Assembly (NCBI RefSeq): GCF_004343705.1
Contig: NZ_SKFH01000002.1
Coordinates: forward strand, 186,001-250,000
Source of the DNA: Flaviaesturariibacter aridisoli
Lineage (GTDB): Bacteria > Bacteroidota > Bacteroidia > Chitinophagales > Chitinophagaceae
Direction: 5' to 3'
DNA length: 64,000 bases
The translations under genes and the position numbers were made by a program. Under the pieces are notes generated by a model. That model was not told where the DNA came from. It did not search any database and was given only the letters and a program-made list of their open reading frames with translations. Shown piece by piece: positions 59,156-64,000 of this stretch (positions are counted from its first letter, which is position 1; each line of letters opens with the position of its first letter).

Positions 59156-59833
59156 ATGGCAGCACAAGCACACGAAGACCGCTTTCACATGCAACAGGCT
59201 GTAGCAGCTTTGATGAACAAACGCAGGGCGGTCTGGGAACGCAACGAGATGGTCGCCGAATCGGTGGCCTACATCGTTCCCCGCCTGGAACGCGCTCACT
59301 TCCTGGTCGATGCCAAGGAGGAAGGCGGCACCTCGGGCCTCACGCAGGCCAAAAACAATTTCATCGACAACATCTGCGCGCGCAGCTGGCTGATGGCCAA
59401 GCGGCTGAAACTGTTTGCGCTGCGCAAAGGCCTGCCCGTACTGCTGGCCCAGGCCACGCAACCGCGTCGCTACTTCGACAACGGCTCCGAGCTGGAGCGC
59501 ATTGGCCGCTGCGCCGCCGTGGTGAAATGGGCCGAAGAACATATGGCCGACCTCGCGCCCTTTAAGATCAGCATGGGTGATGTGGCCGCCCTCAGCGCCG
59601 ACATCGAGCGGGCGCGCCCGCTTTCCGCCGACCGTGATACGACGGGCGACGGCCTTCAGCTCGTTAACAAAAATCTCCCGCAGCTGCTGCAGGAGATCCA
59701 GGACAAGCTGTATGAGCTCGACGACGAGGTCATCGCGCTAATGGATGATCAACCGGAGTTCCAGGACGAGTATTTCATCGCCCGTAGAATTACGGATCGC
59801 AAGGCCACCAGGCGGCCGATGCGTAATGAGTAA
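59156..59833 (+). CDS. alpha-helical protein of unknown function, homologous to the 35196 gene product
   Basis: 225 residues, predicted all alpha-helical, no signal peptide. Its helices match the helical domain of the 35196-36089 protein in order and spacing (LTQAKNNF vs LTKAGNRK; LAPFKISMGDVAAL vs LADYGISSDLLDAF; FQDEYFIARRITD vs FYAGYQRSRTIVD) but it lacks the C-terminal Ig-like domain. A 20.5-bp tandem array lies upstream and a TAATTTAA -7-like stretch precedes the start. The last codons and the TAA stop are part of a TAATGAG 7-bp array. Function unknown. Confidence 0.75.
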   Translation: MAAQAHEDRFHMQQAVAALMNKRRAVWERNEMVAESVAYIVPRLERAHFLVDAKEEGGTSGLTQAKNNFIDNICARSWLMAKRLKLFALRKGLPVLLAQATQPRRYFDNGSELERIGRCAAVVKWAEEHMADLAPFKISMGDVAALSADIERARPLSADRDTTGDGLQLVNKNLPQLLQEIQDKLYELDDEVIALMDDQPEFQDEYFIARRITDRKATRRPMRNE

Positions 59834-59843
59834 TGAATAATGA
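59824..59843 (+). repeat. TAATGAG 7-bp array overlapping a gene end
   Basis: TAA at 59824, 59831 and 59838 with TGA three bases after each. The TAA at 59831-59833 is the stop codon of the helical gene; the preceding unit encodes its last residues (Asn-Glu). Confidence 0.85.
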
Positions 59844-59844
59844 A

Positions 59845-59871
59845 ACGCCCCGCTTTCGCGGGGCGTTTTTC
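59845..59871 (+). terminator. intrinsic terminator of the 59156 gene
   Basis: AACGCCCCGC-TTTC-GCGGGGCGTT followed by TTT, directly after the 7-bp array. Confidence 0.85.
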
Positions 59872-59876
59872 TTTCG

Positions 59877-59942
59877 CGGGCTGAAGCCCGAGGCTAACAC
59901 GCACCGCCCCCGCTTTGCGGGGCAGGCTGCCACGCGGCGGGT
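59877..59942. repeat. REP-like pair: CGGGCTGAAGCCCG plus 38-bp element
   Basis: CGGGCTGAAGCCCG at 59877-59890 and a longer element at 59904-59941 containing CCCCCGCTTTGCGGGG and GGCTGCCACGCGGCGG. The longer element recurs at about 61487-61523, so copies flank the CrtC-like gene. The rest of the 59834-60144 gap shows no gene. Confidence 0.85.
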
Positions 59943-60144
59943 TGAAAAAGCCGCCTATTCTTTCACCGCGCCGTTGCGCCGCTGCGCCGCCGCGTGCCCC
60001 GGCCGCCAAAAACTCCGTATTTCTACTATTGTCCGGCTCGAAAAGACGGTCTACCTTGTTGCCACTCCCACCCTACCAAAACAACTGCCGACCTACGCCA
60101 ACCACCACGCCTCTCTTATTGATCATCATTAAAAACAACGAACT

Positions 60145-61263
60145 ATGTTGGCAGAACAAACCCTTGCGCCCGTCACCGACGCCGGCGTATTCATCCAGCT
60201 TCCGCAAGACCAGTACCGCCACCCCGGCGCCCCCACCGAATGGTGGTGGCACATCGGCACCCTCCGCACCGACGATGGCCGCGCCTTCGGCTTCGAGATC
60301 AACGCCGTGGGCGTGCTCACCGACCAAACCAACTTCGGCGTGGCCATGGGCTCGATCACCGACGTGCAGGCGAAGCAGCATTACTCCGCCCTGCAGTACA
60401 TGCCCCTGGCGGATACCTGGGCCGAGACGGACAGCAGCAAACCCTGGCGCGTAGGACTTTCCAGCCCGGTGGGCTACCCCGACGCGGTAGGCATCCGGAT
60501 GGAGGGCATCGATGGCAGCGTGGATCATATGACCGTGCACTGCGACTTCACCAGCAAGGCCAGCGGTAAGAAATGCAGCCTCAGCCTGCGCCTGGAGCAG
60601 CAGGGTCCGCCGCTCTACGTATTCGGTACCGGCCGCTCGGGCAAAGCCGGCGACGGCCCCCTGCCGGTGCAGCAATACAACTACTATTATTCGTACACCA
60701 ACCTGCAGGCCAGCGGCACCCTCACTATCGACGGCGAAACCTTCGGCGTGCGCGGCACCACCTGGATGGACCATGAGTACGGCGTCTTCTCGCGCCCCGA
60801 TGGCGGCCCCGTGCAGTGGATGCTCCAGGACCTGCAGCTGGCCAACGGCCTGCACCTCTCCAACTACGTGATCGTAAAGCCGGGTGAAAAGTTCGAAGCG
60901 GGCGTGCCCGTCGACTCGCACGCCACGATGCTGGTGAACGGCGAAAGCAAGTACGTGGCCACCCGCACCACGCCGCTGCAACCGACCGTGATCAATGGCG
61001 ACACCTACTTCCTGCAGTTCCGGGTAGATCTCCTGGACGAAGGAAAGGAAACGGTGTACTTCCTCGTGGATGCGGCCGTGACCGACCAGGTGTTCAAAGA
61101 CCCCACGGGCCTCAACAGCGGCTACGAAGGCAACGGCTCGGGCCGCATGCTGCTCACCCTGGATACGCCCGGCGGCGGCAGCGAGACGGTGCAGCTTTCC
61201 GCCGGCGATGCCTGGATCGAGCAGATGCTGTACACGAAGATCCCGACGCAAATGGCTTTTTAA
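60145..61263 (+). CDS. lipocalin-like CrtC/AttH family protein
   Basis: 372 residues, no signal peptide. The N-terminal TEWWWHIGTLRTDDGRAFGF (about 31-50) and the central GTTWMDHEYGVFSRP (about 205-219) are the hallmarks of the CrtC/AttH (carotenoid 1,2-hydratase and hydroxyneurosporene synthase-like) double-lipocalin fold. Most members outside phototrophs have unknown lipid-type substrates, so carotenoid hydration is only one possibility. It has a terminator at 61285-61312 and is flanked by matching REP-like repeats. Confidence 0.85.
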   Translation: MLAEQTLAPVTDAGVFIQLPQDQYRHPGAPTEWWWHIGTLRTDDGRAFGFEINAVGVLTDQTNFGVAMGSITDVQAKQHYSALQYMPLADTWAETDSSKPWRVGLSSPVGYPDAVGIRMEGIDGSVDHMTVHCDFTSKASGKKCSLSLRLEQQGPPLYVFGTGRSGKAGDGPLPVQQYNYYYSYTNLQASGTLTIDGETFGVRGTTWMDHEYGVFSRPDGGPVQWMLQDLQLANGLHLSNYVIVKPGEKFEAGVPVDSHATMLVNGESKYVATRTTPLQPTVINGDTYFLQFRVDLLDEGKETVYFLVDAAVTDQVFKDPTGLNSGYEGNGSGRMLLTLDTPGGGSETVQLSAGDAWIEQMLYTKIPTQMAF

Positions 61264-61284
61264 AATGGCTTTGTGGTTATAGAA

Positions 61285-61313
61285 AAACGTCCCGCTTTCA
61301 GCGGGACGTTTTT
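61285..61313 (+). terminator. intrinsic terminator of the CrtC-like gene
   Basis: AAACGTCCCGC / GCGGGACGTTT stem with T5, about 20 bp after the stop codon. Confidence 0.88.
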
Positions 61314-61317
61314 GTTT

Positions 61318-61525
61318 GCGGGCTGAAGCCCGCAGGATAAAGTGGCGGCGCTACGCGCCGCATGCCTCCTCGCCTGTGCCGGCTCCTCGGGCTAAAGCCC
61401 GAGGCAAACAAATAGCGCCGCTACGCGGCGGGGCGCTGCAGAATCCGCATTCTGTTCCCCCGGCTAAAGCCCGAGGCGATAAAGTGCCGCCCCCGCTTTG
61501 CGGGGCAGGCTGCTATGCGGCGGTG
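61318..61525. repeat. REP-like cluster
   Basis: GCGGGCTGAAGCCCGC at 61318-61333, CCTCGGGCTAAAGCCCGAGG at 61385-61404, a third GGCTAAAGCCCGAGG at about 61461-61476, two CGCTACGCG palindromes, and the long element shared with 59904-59941 at about 61487-61523. This explains most of the 61264-61691 gap; no gene is seen there. Confidence 0.85.
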
Positions 61526-61641
61526 TGCAGCCGGTTGTAACTCAGTGAGGCCTTCGAAAGGATGTTCTTTTCGTTGCGCCGTTGTGTCGTTGTGTCGTCG
61601 TGTACGGAGGCCGCTTGCGGCCGACAAAAACAGACTCAAAT

Positions 61642-61672
61642 AAAAACGTCCCACCTACTGTGGGACGCTTTT
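61642..61672 (-). terminator. intrinsic terminator of the DUF5916-like gene
   Basis: AACGTCCCAC / GTGGGACGCTT stem with an A-run (T on the minus strand), between the 7-bp array and the REP cluster. Confidence 0.8.
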
Positions 61673-61694
61673 CATTTTCATTACTCATTACTCA
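61672..61694 (-). repeat. TGAGTAA 7-bp array ending at a stop codon
   Basis: TCA at 61678, 61685 and 61692; the 61692 triplet is the TGA stop of the DUF5916-like gene. Same word as at 59824-59843, in the opposite orientation. Confidence 0.85.
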
Positions 61695-64000
61695 TTTCCC
61701 CTTCCCGGTCCATTTGCGGAACTGCAGGTAATCGAGGTACCAGATCACCTTAACCGACAGGTTGTTGGAGGCAGGTGCGTCGAGGGTGCGCGACAGGTTG
61801 CGGCCGTACTTGGAGGTGTAGTCGGGATCAAGCACGTCGAGGGCCTGGTTCTTCCACACGATGTTGAGGAAGGAGCCCGGCGCGAATTGCAGCGTGTACT
61901 GCGCGTCGACGTTGAAGATGTTGAAGTTCTGGTGCTGGCGCGGCACGTCGTTGTGCTTCGTGGGCAGCAGCGTTCCATCGGGCTGCAGGTCGTAGAAGTC
62001 TTTCACCTCCACGTCGCTCCAGTAGTGGCGGGCGCGGATGTTGATGAAGCTTCGGTTGGAGAAGCTGTACTTGACGCTGAAGGTGTTCTCGATGGTATTG
62101 CGGTTGCGGCGCGAAAAGAGCACGTCGGTGTAGCCCGATCCGTAGTAACCCTGGTAGCCGTTGCCCGGGACGTAGAAGCCGTAGAAGCCGGCGTTGTCGA
62201 TCCAGGGATTGTAATACACGTTGAGGTCCATCGACAGCTTGTCGCTGAAGCGGTAGCGCTGGTAGATGCTGAAGTCGTAGCGGCGGCCGTTGAACTGTTC
62301 GTTGAAATCCACGCCGGCGTTGATGTTCACCTTGTACTTCTTGGCGTTGTTGGTCTCGATCCAGGCGTTGGTCATCAGCTTGCTCTGCGCCACGAAGTAG
62401 GGTGCGCCGGGCTGCGTGTAGCGCTGCTGTTCCGCGTAGATGAGGCGCGGCTCGTAGAAGTCGTGGCCGTCGGCGTTGTAGCCGACATACACACCGGCGT
62501 ACCACAGATTCTTCAGCTGCCCGTTGCCGTTAACGTTCACCCAGTATTGCTGGTAGGCCGAGGGGTTGAAGCGGCGGCTGAGGCCCTGGTTGAAGTTGAG
62601 GTACAGGTTGTTGAAGATGCCCTTCGGCTGCGTCCACTTGTACCCCATCCACATGGAGTGGTCGAGGTAGTTATTGTTGTTCATGAAGCCGAGGTCGGTT
62701 TTGTCGTATTTCTCGTCGTACAGTTCCTGCGCGATGTTGAAGTTGAAGCGGCCGCCGGTCTTTCCGAAAGCCAGGAAGTGGGCATAGCCGGTGCTCGTCT
62801 TTCCGCCGCTGAAGATGTTGCTCACCGATACGTTGCCGTTCCAGTTATAGGTGTTCTTCTTGTTGTTGACGTCGAAGAGGAAGGCGCTTACGTTGGCGTC
62901 GGGGTCGCTGCCGTCGCGGAGCACGTTGGTGTTGATGAACGACACGGAGGAGTTGTTCTTCATCGTCTGGTCGAACACGAGCACGTTGTAGTTGGTCAGC
63001 GGACCGGTCTCCACGCGCTCGCGGTTCTTGCCGGTGGAGTCGGCTACAGTAGCATACATCGTGCGCTGCACGGCGTTGAAGACACCGATGCCGAGGCCTT
63101 TGCGGGTACGGCCCGAAAACTTGGTGGCGTTAATCAGCTTGGCCTGTGCGGGGTTGTCGATCACCTCGCCGCGGAGTTCGGCCGCACGGTTGTAGGCGGC
63201 GCCCATATGCAGCGGTGGGTCGAGGCCGATGCGGCGCGAGTAAAAGAGGTTGCCCTTATTGAACAGCTCGGTGCCCTCGGTAAAGAAGGGGCGCTGTTCC
63301 TGGTAACGCACCTCGAAGGGCGACAGGTTGAGGATCGTATTGTCGGAGCGCACCTGGCCGAAGTCGGGGATCAGGGTCATGTCGAGCGTAAAGGCATCCG
63401 ACACGCCCCACTTGACGTCCATGCCGCCGGTGACCGAGGTGTTCCAGTTTTTCTTTTTCGGATCCGTTTGCGGGAAGTGGTTGGCGTACACGCCGAGGTA
63501 GGGCGACAGCGACAGGCGCAGCGGCGGCTCGATCTTTTCGATGCCGGTCCACTCCCCTTCCTGGTTCACGAAGCCGTTCTTCTGCGGGTCGATCGGGTTC
63601 CACATGTACTGCTGGCCGGTCTTGTTGCGGCGGCGGGTGATGTTGATACCCCAGGTCTGGTCCGGCTTGCTCACGAAGCGCAGGGCCGAGTACGGGATCT
63701 CCATCTCGAAGGTCCAGCCGTCGTTGCGGATTTTGGAGGCGCTGTTCCAGACGCCGCTCCAGGAGCCGTCTTCGCCGTTGGTGTTGGAATACTTGGCGTC
63801 GAACTGCTCGCCGTAGGGCGTTACGTAAAACCCCAAGGCGTTGATCTTGTCGTTGTAGGTGTCGAAGATGACGCCCACGAAGTCGTTTACGCCCACCACG
63901 TCGCGGCCCACGAGCTCGCGCGATACGGAGTCGCGGGTGCGCTCGTGGCAGAAGCCGCCGATATAGATGGAGGTATTGCTGTAGAGGATGTACACCTCGG
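61692..64000 (-). CDS. DUF5916-like outer-membrane protein with CBM9-like domain, N-terminus cut
   Basis: About 769 residues seen; the gene continues beyond the right edge. The N-terminal part visible (VYILYSNTSIYIGGFCHE, NDFVGVIFDTYNDKINALGF, WTFEMEIPYSALRF) is a carbohydrate-binding-module-9-like domain. The rest, with LTLDM-type strands, SPFEVRYQEQRPFFTEGTEL, NLFYSRRIG and many aromatic beta strands, is the DUF5916 barrel typical of Bacteroidota outer-membrane proteins. Substrate unknown. The chain ends KWTGKGK, where the last codons run into the 7-bp stop array. The first in-frame GTG at 63995 is internal, not a start. Confidence 0.85.
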   Translation of the reverse strand, partial: EVYILYSNTSIYIGGFCHERTRDSVSRELVGRDVVGVNDFVGVIFDTYNDKINALGFYVTPYGEQFDAKYSNTNGEDGSWSGVWNSASKIRNDGWTFEMEIPYSALRFVSKPDQTWGINITRRRNKTGQQYMWNPIDPQKNGFVNQEGEWTGIEKIEPPLRLSLSPYLGVYANHFPQTDPKKKNWNTSVTGGMDVKWGVSDAFTLDMTLIPDFGQVRSDNTILNLSPFEVRYQEQRPFFTEGTELFNKGNLFYSRRIGLDPPLHMGAAYNRAAELRGEVIDNPAQAKLINATKFSGRTRKGLGIGVFNAVQRTMYATVADSTGKNRERVETGPLTNYNVLVFDQTMKNNSSVSFINTNVLRDGSDPDANVSAFLFDVNNKKNTYNWNGNVSVSNIFSGGKTSTGYAHFLAFGKTGGRFNFNIAQELYDEKYDKTDLGFMNNNNYLDHSMWMGYKWTQPKGIFNNLYLNFNQGLSRRFNPSAYQQYWVNVNGNGQLKNLWYAGVYVGYNADGHDFYEPRLIYAEQQRYTQPGAPYFVAQSKLMTNAWIETNNAKKYKVNINAGVDFNEQFNGRRYDFSIYQRYRFSDKLSMDLNVYYNPWIDNAGFYGFYVPGNGYQGYYGSGYTDVLFSRRNRNTIENTFSVKYSFSNRSFINIRARHYWSDVEVKDFYDLQPDGTLLPTKHNDVPRQHQNFNIFNVDAQYTLQFAPGSFLNIVWKNQALDVLDPDYTSKYGRNLSRTLDAPASNNLSVKVIWYLDYLQFRKWTGKGK

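Noticed and set aside
63993-63995. GTG as start codon of the DUF5916-like gene
   Set aside because: The residues around it (EVYILYSNTSIYIGG) are internal to the CBM9-like domain, and no signal peptide follows, so the gene continues past the window edge.

Overview
The window looks like a stretch of a high-G+C Bacteroidota chromosome, most likely family Chitinophagaceae. The evidence is the TAnnTTTG type -7 promoter element in front of many genes, a type IX secretion gene (porW/sprE), a type III glutamine synthetase, and several Bacteroidota-restricted families (a HYC_CC_PP-like protein, a DUF5916-like outer-membrane protein, a Porin_10-like porin, bactofilin followed by AtpZ). Fifty-one coding regions are supported. 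Two run off the window: aroE at the left edge and a DUF5916-like gene at the right edge. I found no rRNA, tRNA, CRISPR array, transposase or prophage.

Layout. 1-9 kb: aroE, a ComA-like phosphosulfolactate synthase, a TPR protein, yidC and pyrG. 9-15 kb: purL, a polytopic membrane protein and glnN. 15-17.5 kb: a four-gene minus-strand cluster for periplasmic or outer-membrane metal handling (HYC_CC_PP, Cys-rich HMA, HMA, barrel-like protein). 17.7-25 kb: a porin with purine nucleoside phosphorylase, small unknowns, a macrodomain protein and sucC. 25-34 kb: a GNAT enzyme, a packed SprT/DUF/AtpZ/bactofilin operon, a short M23-like anchor protein, then porW and a class A penicillin-binding protein. 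34-38.5 kb: an accessory region with an AT-richer membrane protein, two cytoplasmic carboxypeptidase-regulatory-like proteins and two lipoproteins. 38.7-44.3 kb: ispD, isoaspartyl peptidase, heptose-7-phosphate kinase, an APC permease, an OmpH/Skp-like protein and a GlsB-like protein. 44.4-58.5 kb: rpoC, rpoB, a helix-hairpin-helix protein, 2 kb of non-coding DNA, then rplL, rplJ, rplA and rplK. 59-64 kb: a helical unknown, a CrtC/AttH lipocalin-like protein and the DUF5916-like protein.

The most unusual content lies between the genes. (1) At least 14 intergenic arrays have units of exactly 7 or 8 bp. In each unit a stop triplet (TGA, TAA or TAG) or its reverse complement holds a fixed position, so stops rotate through all three frames. 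At six genes the annotated stop codon is itself a unit of the array. Arrays often come as inverted pairs around an intrinsic terminator. (2) Four tandem arrays have periods of about two or four DNA turns (20.5, 21, 41-42 and 43 bp). Three lie 134-150 bp upstream of genes for alpha-helical proteins of unknown function; two of those proteins appear homologous. (3) Small palindromic (REP-like) repeats occur throughout, some supplying the last codons or the stop codon of genes. (4) The normally continuous rplKAJL-rpoBC block is split by 3.4 kb containing an opposite-strand gene, a very AT-rich tract and a degenerate low-complexity tract.

Housekeeping genes (cell wall, nucleotide, TCA-cycle, isoprenoid and LPS-core synthesis, transcription, translation) dominate. 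The accessory candidates are the metal cluster at 15-17.5 kb, the 34-37 kb region and the array-plus-helical-gene units.
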